NCBI GenBank assembly: GCA_010015675.1
Contig: ML977038.1
Location: 150,818-214,817 of the forward strand
Direction: 5' to 3'
Length of the DNA: 64,000 nucleotides
Source of the DNA: Byssothecium circinans
Taxonomy: Eukaryota > Ascomycota > Dothideomycetes > Pleosporales > Massarinaceae
Below the pieces are notes generated by a model. The model had not been told where the DNA came from, ran no database searches, and worked only from the letters and a program-made list of their open reading frames with translations. Position numbers and translations under genes: made by a program. Positions 45,190 through 55,076 of this stretch are shown here, one piece after another (position 1 is the stretch's first letter; every line of letters starts with the position of its first letter).

Positions 45190-46216
45190 CTAAACCCAAA
45201 CCCAGACCCAAACCCCCATCCACACAACCAAAACCACCCTCCACAAAACCCCAGAAGCCGCCGCAACCCTCCAGCCACTACTACACACGCCGCCCTGCGG
45301 ACACTCCTTCGCCGTTTCCTCCGGCTTCGGTCCTGCACCCGACGTCCCCGTCGGCACCGCAGGATCACTCGGGCCCTCAGGCTGCTCCTCCTCAGGAACC
45401 TGCTGTTGCACATTCTGCGCTGCACCCCAAGTTAGCAAAACACTCCTCATCCCTGCCTCATCCCGCCATCTCCCATCGCCCATCCCTCCCCCATACCCTC
45501 AAACCGCACCGAGAGGAAGAACTTACTAAACTGCCCCACCACATTCCCCGGCGGATAATACCCGCAAACCACATACCACCCGGGCGCCTTCTTCCCGCCA
45601 TTGCCATTACATTCAGTCCGCCCACACCCCATCGACGTCGTCGCCTTCCAGACCATCTGCGTGAAGTGCCCCGTTTGCTTGTCAAACGCGCCTTTCTTGA
45701 AGTCGTAGGTGCTGCGTTCCTGGCCCCAGGCGATGAGCGAGGCGCTGGCGTTTGGGTAGCCGGAGGCGAGGTTTTCGCCTGTGGGACCGCCCTAGGATTG
45801 CGTTAATAAATGAGTATGGGTTTTGGTTTTTGAGGATTCGGGATGCAGGTGGTTAGGAGAGATGTTTTTGCACGTTGTGTCTGTCTGGATGTGGATGGAG
45901 GATGGGGTGAGAGGGCGATACAGCGAGTTAAAAAAAAGAAGAAAAAAAGACGCACAGAATGTTCAAAAACGCATTTCTCACTCCACTTCCTAGATACATC
46001 GGCGAGGGTGTCGTTCCACGTCAACCTCGTAGCATTATGTTGTTTCCGATACGTATTCGTCACGTTCAGTGTCGCTTCTCTGAACGCATCGTCTTTCGCG
46101 TACTCCGCCGATGCCGTCTCTCTTGCGCGTATCGAGTCCGGTATCGATAATATCGAGGCGCAGGTTTGGAGACTCAAGAGGCCGAAGATGAGACTTATTG
46201 GTAGGACGGTGTACAT
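45190..46216 (-). CDS. CAP/SCP (PR-1-like) secreted or surface protein, 251 aa, three exons
   Basis: Exons 46216-45956, 45791-45527 and 45419-45190, with GT-AG introns of 164 and 107 nt; phases join. A signal peptide covers about residues 1-20 (LIFGLLSLQTCAS). The CAP domain runs about 50-175: RLTWNDTLADVSRKWSEKC, then EHSGGPTGENLA across the first junction, GHFTQMVWK and CGYYPPGN, the two classic family signatures. The His and Glu residues of the CAP cavity tetrad are present (EHS, GEN, GHF). The C-terminal part is Pro/Glu-rich and ends in a Trp/Val-rich hydrophobic tail (VVLVVWMGVWVWVWV), which suggests a GPI-attachment signal or membrane anchor. Fungal CAP proteins bind or export sterols and fatty acids (yeast Pry proteins). 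Confidence 0.83.
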
Positions 46217-47573
46217 TATTGTTGTGAAGATTGCGAGAGGTCGTCTCGTGGCGTTATAGTTTTGCGCCCTCTTGGATTCCTAGCTCTTCAATACGCAGTT
46301 TGGTATTTTTTTATGTTTGGTTGTATTTCTTTGTTGGACTTGGTAATGTTGAGGATGTAGTAGGAAACAAGTATCCCAGCGATTCGATATCAATACAAGA
46401 TCTAAAAAGCCAAGCACCCAATACCCGGTTTACGCCCCTGTCAAAATGTCCACCTCATCTCAACGGCGATCGTTGTGCTATCGGTCCGTAGCCATGATGT
46501 GCTGTGTTTGGAAGGCAGGCGCTTCCTGTGACGTAGTGCGTCACGTGTTAGGAAAACTTGGCACGGTCGATTTGCTGAGCTTGCTCCACGCCCTCTAACA
46601 AGAAAATGGCACAGTAAAGGACTGGTACTCGACACGCTTGCGCAGTGAAAGCAAAAATGATGTGTGATATCTGGGTTGTATTGGATCGTATTGCGGCGTG
46701 AAGGAAAAAAGTACCATTCTCAATAACCAAAAAAAATAAGACAGAAACACCCATAACTCATCGCTGCAGCAACCTCCACTCACATACCCGCTCGCTCGCT
46801 TGCGTCATCAATCATCAGCGTCGATCATCCTCCTCAATCTCAAGCCTTCTCATAACCGTCACCACAGCCCCGTGGCCTCTTCATCATCTACGACGTAACC
46901 GGAAAAGTGCGCAGGTGTGTATACCAAAAACAATTAAACCAACGCCGACTCCCAACATCCAAGAAAACCCCGAAAACAAGATAGGAAACAAGAACGAGGC
47001 GCTCAAATGACAAGTGGTATCTCAAATGAACTTTTCTCCTCGAAAAACCATCGCCCAAAAGACCTCCCATCGCCGTCAGAATTTAAGAAGACGCAAAGCC
47101 GGACACCTTTACCCCGAACCAAGCCAGGATAAGTATACCGAAATAGTGACTCTAAAAATGGCAAGCTTTCGAACCTGAAAGAACAGAGAACGAAGACTTG
47201 CGGTCAGGGGAGATGGACGTGGCAGAAGCAAGAACAGAGCGGAGCGAAACAAGCCAAATCGCCGCAAAATAAATAACGAAATGGGGAATGAGCATTGAGC
47301 AGACAGAATGCATCGGGCATGCCAACACACTAGCAGGAGCTCGCAGATGCATGGAAGCAGAGTGGTGCGCAAACTTGACTGACAGAACGCAAAAATAACC
47401 AAAGATGTCGGTCTTCTTGGAAAGATCACCGTCTCGTCCTCCGATACCTTCGGACGATGCGCACGTCTTCGTTGTATCCTGGATCCCACTCCTCTTCGAG
47501 CACTGCAACTCCTGTCAGCAGACTGCCACACACCGAGATAACTCACTGCATCTGCACGTAATGCAGCGAGCGA
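46217..47573. other. Intergenic region, 1.4 kb
   Basis: 5' flank of the CAP gene and 3' flank of the ubiquitin-like-domain gene. The minus frame at 47109-47546 follows the stop of the latter gene and is most likely untranslated. No supported gene or RNA. Confidence 0.45.
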
Positions 47574-50073
47574 TCATCCTGCTGCGGGCTTCTTGGCCCG
47601 CTTGACAGACTGCGAGCGACCGGTGTTGCCGGCTACCATCCATCTCATAAAACCAGTCGGGGCTGTCTTTGAGCGCGATTTGGAAGAAACAGAGGCAGGC
47701 CCACCGGTCGGCGACATGATAGAAATGCCTGGGGGCGGGGGCGGAGGTGCGTTTCCTGGGGGGATGGCATTTGGAGGCGGTGGGGGCGGAGGAGGCGCCG
47801 GGACCACCATGGGATGGAAGTCTCTGGACTCACGCTGCTTCTTCTTGTCCCTGGCTTTGCTCTTGCTCTTGGTCGGCATCGGCCCGTAATGTATGGGTTC
47901 AGGCATGGGCAGTGGTTCTTCGACCTTCGGCGGTGGCGGAGGTTCAGGCATAGGCCACATATGCATCGTGATGGTCCAGTCGGGTTGCACCATCGTCTCC
48001 CAAACCTGAGGGAGGATGATTTCGCCGTCGGGGCCGACCAAGTCATAGTGGCCTTCGTGCACATGCGGACCGATCACGTCAACGTGGAGGAATGCTTGCT
48101 TGATTAGCTCTTCCATACCCTGTAATACATTAGTACCAAAACTTCAAGAGTCACACGCTGGTGATGGCGAGACTTACCTTCCAAGTTTTGCAAAGATGCC
48201 ATGGAAAGCTGAACTTGCGCCCAACAGCGTCTTTGAACTTGATCGGTGGCTTCGGAGCGTCGCTGGGCTTCAACTTCGCGGCCTCCTCCTCGGCAGCCTT
48301 CTTCGCCTTCTCTAACTCCTCCGCCGCGGCTTTGGCTTCAGCAAGCGCCTTCTCGTGGGCAGCCTTGGTATCTTCTGCCTCCTTTGCAGCTTTTGCTTCG
48401 GCTTCCTCTCGCGCCGCCTTCGCGGCATCAAGTAACAGTGCGGCAGACTCAGCCTGAGCCTTCTTCTCCGCCGCTTCCTTTGCGATTTTGGCGTCTGTCT
48501 CGGCTTTCTCTCTTTTACGCTCAGCTTCGACTGCAGCTTCGCGTTTCAATTGCTCATCTTTTTGGGCAAGAATGAGCTTCTCCAGTTTCTCAAGCTTGTC
48601 TTCATCACCCTTCTTCTTCGCTTCAGCAGCCGCGATAGCAGCGTCTTCCGCAGCCTTCCTCTTCGCGGCTTCCTTGTCAACTCGTGCCTGTTGCTGCTCG
48701 ATCAACAGCTGCTCCAGTCGTGAAAACTTTTGATCCTCAGCCTTTTTCTTTTCATCCTCGGCCTTTTTCTCTTCAATCTCTTGCTTGCCTAGCAGAATTT
48801 GCTCTAGCTTAGATAGCACACCGTCTTCCTTTCCTGTATCTGGTGGTGGTGGTGCCACAGACGGCGGGGGTTGCACATAGACGGGCTGAGGAGGCACAGA
48901 TGCTGGGGGCTGGGGTGGAGGTGGAAGGCCCATGTCCGCGCCTGGGGGTGGGTGGGGAGTGCCACGTTTTGAGTGAGGATGTGTAGGAGGCGGCGGAGAT
49001 GCGTCATGACCCTGATAAGGAGGGTAACCGATAGGTGGCGGTGGGGGCATTCCAGGCATTCCAGGCATTCCATACGGCACACCGTATGGAGGGTAAGGTG
49101 GGTAGCCATTGGCATAGTAAGGCATCATCTCGCCATTTGGGGGTGCTGGTGGCATTGAATTGCGATGGCTTCGGCCACCCCGGTGACCATGGCCGTGTCC
49201 GTGACCATGACCGCCGTGGCCGTCAAAGTAGCCATTGGGGGCGGCACCGCCCGGTGGAGCAGCAAAGGGATTCTGTCCGCCAGGCGCAAAAGGGTTCTGG
49301 TTGTATCCATATGGATCTGGGCTTCCAAAGGGGACTAGTTGACCTGGAGCTGGAGGGACGCCGCCCTGGAAGGGATTGTATCGTGGATCAGACATCACAC
49401 TGGGCGCATAGCCGCTAGGAGGTGCTTGAGGAACGTGACCCCACTGTGGGCTTGGGTGGTGTGGAGGCTGTCCAGGCCGGGGCGCATAGCCCGGATAGTC
49501 GTCGTGGCCTTCCAGCTCGTCAGAGTGAGTGGACTGGGGCCTTCGCCGTCGCGGCCGGGGTTCGCGGTCCAGAGTGTGGCGGCTGCGAGAGCGGGAGGGC
49601 GGGTCGTGGGCAGGTGCACGGCGTGTAGACTTACGGCGCGGCGCTGGGGGTCGCGGGGCAGACACGGCAGGCGGGGGGATGCCGTGATGCTTCACTCGGG
49701 GGCGCGACGCAGAGTCGGAAGGGCCAACGTCGTCAATCAGGTCCCAGTCCTCGTCGTAATCGTCCGATGTCGTGTACTCGTCTTCGTGGCTGCCAGATGA
49801 GACTTGGACGCCTGAAGAGTCTTCTTCGTCGGTGTAGTTTTCCGAGCCCGTCGAATGGTTGATGGTGATGTTTCTCCTAAAAGAAATCTCGACGTTAGTG
49901 TCGCCATTCTCTTCTTTCTCGGATCTGACAGGGGAGATCGAAATGGTGGAAGCGCTTTGACGGGAGACGCGCGAGGAAGAAGAAGACTCTGTTCGATGTC
50001 GAACAGGACGGCGCGAAAGCGACCGCCGGGACTGGGCAGGGCGACGATGGGGAAGGGCTATGACTAACGGCAT
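47574..50073 (-). CDS. Pro-rich, coiled-coil, ubiquitin-like-domain protein, 813 aa, two exons
   Basis: Exons 50073-48178 and 48119-47574, with a 58-nt GT-AG intron in phase 0. Residues 1-180 are Ser/Arg-rich and acidic. 180-410 is a Pro/Gly/Tyr/His-rich disordered region with a GHGHGHGHGH run and MPGMPGMPPPPP. 420-605 is a long Ala/Lys/Glu coiled coil. At about 608-705 is a conserved ubiquitin-like domain that crosses the splice junction: FKDAVGRKFSFPWHLCKTW, then GMEELIKQAFLHVDVIGPHV and GPDGEIILPQVWETMVQPDW. After it come polyproline runs and a basic end. Proteins with this ubiquitin-like domain are widespread in filamentous ascomycetes but largely uncharacterised. The architecture suggests a scaffold; function not known. 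Confidence 0.78.
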
Positions 50074-51617
50074 GAGGCTGGATGTTTAGGCGTCACTACA
50101 CTCGAGCCCGATCTACCAGAGAGCGTGGCCGAGAGCAGTAAATTGCGATATCAGAGTGGTGGTGAAGACGGACCTGTGTCCTTGAGACCAGAGCAGGGAA
50201 CCGTGCGCGCTGACGGCGGGGTTGCGCTGACCGGTGCTGCTGGTGCAGAGAGTTGCGGGGTGCGTATCAGCTGTGTTTGGGTGTGTAAACAGAGCAACAG
50301 AGGCTGAGTGGGTGCGCAGCTGCGGCAGTGGCTTGGGCAGCGAAGGGTGGGATGTGCGCTATTTGAGCGGCGGGTTGGGCACTGCGAGGGAGGACTGGCA
50401 GAGGAGGGCAGGCCGGCTATCGTGTAAGGCTGAAGACGGGTGTGATACGCCGGGGTAAAACGAAGTCGCAAAAAATCGGCTAAGGACAGATGGTGGTCCT
50501 GGCGACTCCCTTTGCGTTAGGAGACGAGAGAGATTTTGAGACGGGAGACGGGATGCTAGGCTCAGATGGGGGCGCGTGGCGGGAGCAGCAATCGATAACC
50601 CACGGCGATGATGCAGCGGCCAGGTGGGACGGGAGACTGGGAAGTGTGGAAAGGCGCGGCTAGAATGAGATGGCGTGTAAGCCTTTGGGCGCTCTGTGAG
50701 GTCGTTGGGCAGGATGATGCAGGCGCCGTGTCGATCACGTGGTGTAGCAGGCCTGTCCAGCTCACGCAACACCCTGGACTAGCAGGCGGGGGTGGGCGCA
50801 CAAAGCGAGGCGAGGAGCGCAAAAAAGCAAGGCGACGTCGAGGGCCGGATATGCTCGATGACGATGTGATCCGATGTGGTGTGGGAGGAGAGTGGGAGGG
50901 AGGTGTGGAGGGTTTGGCGGCAGTATGCGGGGTTCAATTGGTGTTTGTATGCGTTGCCCGGGTGCTCTCGGGATAGATGCGATGGAATGTCGGCGCTCAA
51001 GTTCAGGGCTTTCGGCTTCTGCGCCGGATTCGTCGAATGTGGTAGCAATGCTCAATGTTCAATGTTGTTGGTGTCGATGAGTGGGACATAGCAGATAGTG
51101 TGAATTTGGCTATGGATAAGTTGGTGGGATGGCTGGAAAGTGGTACAGTCAACAAGGCAGGAAGAGGTATGCAGGAAACGTGCTGGGCCTTCCGAAACCT
51201 CCAATGCTGTCCTTATTTATTGCTGCACACCGGAACTCGAAAGCAAGAGTCATATCAAAAATTCTCGCCGGCGTCTATTCTGCCCTGCTTGCACCTACGT
51301 GGTACTTGCTAATTGCTCGAGCGACCCACTTCGGGCCCAAACTGCTGCAGCGGAGCCTCGAAGGAACCTGCATGCAGCCCGACATGGCGACCCAATCTGT
51401 TCTTGGTGCCCTCCCTTGGGGCCACGTGTAGGATATAATTCGTAGGGCAGCTGGGGCTGGGCCAACCACGACCTGCAATTGACATGTTCCGATTGCTGGC
51501 GTGGCTTTCTCACCGGTTGTTGCTCTGCAAGATGGCAGTCCAAGTGCGCATGTGTTGAGTCTATCCAAATGTACTCCCCCCAGCCCTGAAATTTGAAACG
51601 CGCTGAGAGGACTGGTC
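50074..51617. other. Intergenic region, 1.5 kb
   Basis: 5' flank of the ubiquitin-like-domain gene and 3' flank of the exchanger gene. GC-rich with overlapping frames on both strands (for example 50608-50976 plus, 50359-50772 minus). None has a domain. Confidence 0.45.
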
Positions 51618-54600
51618 TTAAGATACATTGCTGCTCAGGCCCATCACCTCGACAATGACATTCGCCAGCGTGCTAACACACCACAGCGCCACCAACCCCC
51701 AGCCAATCGTCTTGTCCATCCTCCAACGCCGCATGGGCACCGCCAACAGTAGACCGACCAGGGTGACGAGCAACGTAGCCCCGGATATTACCAGCGTGGT
51801 GCTGACCTCAATGGGGTATGGCTTGAACCGAATGGGCCGGTCCGGGTGCTTGTCGTGTCGGTGCTGTCCACCCTTAATGGTCATGTAGCAGCCACTGATG
51901 CCGATGCCGAGCAGGATGTTGAGCATCGGACCTCCGAAGCACGCTGAGAGAGCCATGACCGGAAAGCCGAGCCGTGCGACGGTAATGTCCGCCACAAAAT
52001 CACCCAGCGAATTCCCAACTGCGAAGATGGTGAGACCAAGAATAGCATCACTCATATTCATGATGACTCCCAGTGTCTTCAGAACCCCTACCACTTCGTT
52101 GGCAATCGAGCTGATCCAAGCAATGCTGACTGCGAAGCCTAAAAAGCACAGCATGGTGCGCCAGCCTGGCGGTCGATGAGGCGTGGTCGTTAGCAGTAAG
52201 ACTGCAAGCATGCACAGGGAGAAAAGAAGAGAATACAATGTGGGTCTTAGCAGAGCGCGCGGCTGTTCAGCCTCAGTGTTTGCCCAAACGATCAGTACAA
52301 TGAAGAAAGGTGCAGTGAATAGTTGGATGATGACAAGCCATCGATTCCAGGATTTGGATTCCGATGGTAGGGAAGCCGCAGGGAGCTGTTCTGGGGATTG
52401 CAAGAGTCTCGTCTCTTCCGTGATCCTCAGCCGCGGTGGCTGGCTCGAGGATGTGGCTGGATTATTCGGAGCCCTCCCTTGATTGCTGATGGATGGCGTA
52501 GTCCATGTCTTTGAGACGACTGAGCTTGACGAACTCGTACGTTGGTGCGGAGCAGTGTAGCCATTGACTGGCGTAAGAGGGCCGGGGAGGGAAATGCTAG
52601 GCGACATGGGCTCATCATCGTCACCATCTTCTCTTTGGGTTTCGACTACCGGCAAGGTGACAGTAAGCAGGAAGACACTTGGGGCTGCGACCACACCTAG
52701 CATCTTCTCCCATATGTTCTTTTCCTTCCAATTAGACATAGTCGGGAACAAGGTCGGCAGCAAGACATCGGGAGGCGGCAGGAGTTTGTTGGGCCACCAA
52801 CGTGGCACTTTAGACCGGTCACTACTCGGGAGAAAGTGAGGGTGGAAGTACGATTCTGGCGATGCACTTGGCGATGGTAACACTAGACTAGGGGCTCTTG
52901 AGCTATGTGCGGACACGGGATAGTCTGTGAAGGCTGGGAATGGTAGAGGGGGCGAAGATGTACCTGGGACGATCAACTTGGGCTGTGGTCGTGAAGTGTG
53001 GCGAGTCTCGGGTGCTATCTTCGGGGACGAGTGCGGACTAGGAGTGGTTGTTCCTTGACGAACAGGCGCGCCATGAGCGTCTAAGTCCGGCGGTGCCAAC
53101 AAATTAGGAGATGGGTGGAGGACTAGGGTGGGTGCTAGGCTTGAGGACCGTGAATGATGTGGCGATGGAGGAGGGGAAAGGGATATTGTGGGTGATGGCG
53201 GGGGCTGATCGAAAACAGAACCATCACCGGGTATTTGATGAGGGGTCGCTGGACCAAAGTCAATGGTCGGGACCACCCCATGATGTAGTATGTCGGGGTC
53301 AAGTTCGGTGTTGTCCATGTCATTGGTAGAGACTGCACGTAATCGGTTCCGCATATGTCTCTGTATATCAGCGGTTGGCCTTGATACTAAGGGAGTAATT
53401 TCATCATCCCCTGGATTAACCTCATACGGCGGCCGGGGGGCAGGGTCCGACACGCCTGAGATGGTATCCTGTTGCTGGGCCGTGGTGTATGTTGGATCGT
53501 CAGAGTATCTGCGTAGACTGATGGGCATCGACTGAATGTTCCTAGATTTCTGTAAGGAGGAGAGAACAGCTCTGAACTCCAGTGCACCAACAAGGCTGGG
53601 CCGAATTGGCGTGTGCGTATTACGACGATTCCCAAGAGGCGGTCTGCTCACGCGCATATTGTTGTTTAGTTCTCCGAGCCATCGTTCGCGCATGGCCTCG
53701 TTGTCGTCGGCTTCGATCGAGTCACCCGTTCCAGCAGCTTCCAGAGCAGCAAAGTCGTCTGTAGAAGGTCCACGCATGGGTGTCCTGCGACCTTCGCTTA
53801 CAGGTCCATCATCTTCGTCGTGATACTCCTGGGGTATTTCCTCCTCTTCCCCACCGGGCACAACAAAGTGGCTGCGCATCGCAGCAGCCCGCAGTCGCCG
53901 AGCCTTTCTTCGTCCAAGCCACCAGTGCCAGACCATGACAAAACATACGTAGAAAATGTAAAAGCCGACCATGGTGACAGACTCCCAGAGTGACAGCTTT
54001 CCATCCCATACAAAGACCATGCTGAAGCTCGCCGCGACGATGAAGAAAGATATATCTCGCACGAAGCTACGGCGTGCCACTTTGAAAGGTCGGACTAGAG
54101 CCATGGAGCCTGCCACAACTGCCGTAATGAATCCTGCTGCACCGATCAACTCGCCCATGGCGAGACTGGCAGAATTTGTGCTGAAGGCGGCGAAGGTCGA
54201 GAAGACGTCGGGGCTTCCATTTCCGAACGCGAGGAAGGTAACACCGGCCATGCTCTCGCTCATGCCGAGCAGACTTGAGATGGTGCTCAGGTTCACGCAG
54301 AAGAAGTCGCTGGCTGCGATGCCAATCGTGCTGAACAGCAGGGCCAGCCATATGACGAGGATGATGAATGCGACGGGTTTCGCGTGCGGGAGACGGCAGT
54401 AGTAGAGCGACAGATAGGAAAAGATGCCGGCCTCCTCATCGGGGCAGTTGGCTAAGACGAAGGCGCATTTATCGCGAGCTCGGTGGACCAGACGGCACTC
54501 CAGATCTTGTATCCCGACGTCCCTCCTCGATAGCCCAGGTTCCGACGCAGAGCGTTCATCGTGTCCATATCCACTCTTCGTCCACGCGAGCAAAGCGATG

Positions 54601-54701
54601 ACGGCGATGGCCAGTATCGTGAGCGCAAAAGGGCGTGCAGAGTAACGCGGGCGCCGGCGCATTCCCAGCTGCTTGGGAGTGGTTTGCAGAGTCATGGTCA
54701 A
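51618..54701 (-). CDS. CaCA-superfamily cation/Ca2+ exchanger (NCX/CCX type), 1027 aa
   Basis: A single open frame. An N-terminal hydrophobic helix (about 25-40) is followed by a luminal segment, then the first membrane block. It has the alpha-1 repeat at about 153-195, containing GVTFLAFGNGSPDVFSTF, and further helices to about 275. A long hydrophilic, Ser/Pro-rich loop of more than 400 residues follows. The second block has the alpha-2 repeat at about 889-935 with GLTIFAVGNSLGDFVADI and FGGPMLNILLG. The two alpha repeats face each other and bind the transported ions in this superfamily. Homologues exchange Na+, K+ or H+ for Ca2+ or Mn2+ in vacuolar, Golgi or ER membranes; the yeast relative is encoded by YDL206W. 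It is divergent from BRN1 across 375 bp. Confidence 0.88.
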   Translation of the reverse strand: MTMTLQTTPKQLGMRRRPRYSARPFALTILAIAVIALLAWTKSGYGHDERSASEPGLSRRDVGIQDLECRLVHRARDKCAFVLANCPDEEAGIFSYLSLYYCRLPHAKPVAFIILVIWLALLFSTIGIAASDFFCVNLSTISSLLGMSESMAGVTFLAFGNGSPDVFSTFAAFSTNSASLAMGELIGAAGFITAVVAGSMALVRPFKVARRSFVRDISFFIVAASFSMVFVWDGKLSLWESVTMVGFYIFYVCFVMVWHWWLGRRKARRLRAAAMRSHFVVPGGEEEEIPQEYHDEDDGPVSEGRRTPMRGPSTDDFAALEAAGTGDSIEADDNEAMRERWLGELNNNMRVSRPPLGNRRNTHTPIRPSLVGALEFRAVLSSLQKSRNIQSMPISLRRYSDDPTYTTAQQQDTISGVSDPAPRPPYEVNPGDDEITPLVSRPTADIQRHMRNRLRAVSTNDMDNTELDPDILHHGVVPTIDFGPATPHQIPGDGSVFDQPPPSPTISLSPPPSPHHSRSSSLAPTLVLHPSPNLLAPPDLDAHGAPVRQGTTTPSPHSSPKIAPETRHTSRPQPKLIVPGTSSPPLPFPAFTDYPVSAHSSRAPSLVLPSPSASPESYFHPHFLPSSDRSKVPRWWPNKLLPPPDVLLPTLFPTMSNWKEKNIWEKMLGVVAAPSVFLLTVTLPVVETQREDGDDDEPMSPSISLPGPLTPVNGYTAPHQRTSSSSSVVSKTWTTPSISNQGRAPNNPATSSSQPPRLRITEETRLLQSPEQLPAASLPSESKSWNRWLVIIQLFTAPFFIVLIVWANTEAEQPRALLRPTLYSLLFSLCMLAVLLLTTTPHRPPGWRTMLCFLGFAVSIAWISSIANEVVGVLKTLGVIMNMSDAILGLTIFAVGNSLGDFVADITVARLGFPVMALSACFGGPMLNILLGIGISGCYMTIKGGQHRHDKHPDRPIRFKPYPIEVSTTLVISGATLLVTLVGLLLAVPMRRWRMDKTIGWGLVALWCVSTLANVIVEVMGLSSNVS

Positions 54702-55076
54702 GGCATGTTCAGGGCAGAGGAGTCGCAGCGATCGCTCTCGAGGGATTGAATCGTGGTCGCAGGTGGATCATATATCGATGGATGGAGTCACAGAACGTGC
54801 ACCATAAGAATATGTGAAGGGCCGGACGCGCGATCCCAGCGCAAACAGGTTGCTGCGCTTTTAAGCGTTGCTGGTCGAATGCTCGGGGCTTGGAACGAAA
54901 GCTTGCGTCAGTCGTCCGCTGCCTCCGCCGCCACAGTTCTACGCCACAGCCTTGCGCCATGACCGACTGCACGGGCCTCAACGCTTGTTTGGGACGCGAA
55001 CCTCTATAAACAAACATCGTCAACGCAACGAGGCATCGGCACATGCACATGCACAGGCATAGACGCAACACCAATC
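54702..55076. promoter_or_regulatory. Divergent promoter region between exchanger and BRN1
   Basis: The two start codons face away from each other across 375 bp, so both promoters must lie here or overlap the genes. I see no clear TATA box. A short ACATGCACATGCACA repeat lies at 55041-55055. Confidence 0.5.

Noticed and set aside
47109..47546. 145-codon minus frame downstream of the ubiquitin-like-domain gene
   Set aside because: It follows that gene's stop codon, is Arg/Ser/Leu-rich without motif, and is probably 3' untranslated sequence.
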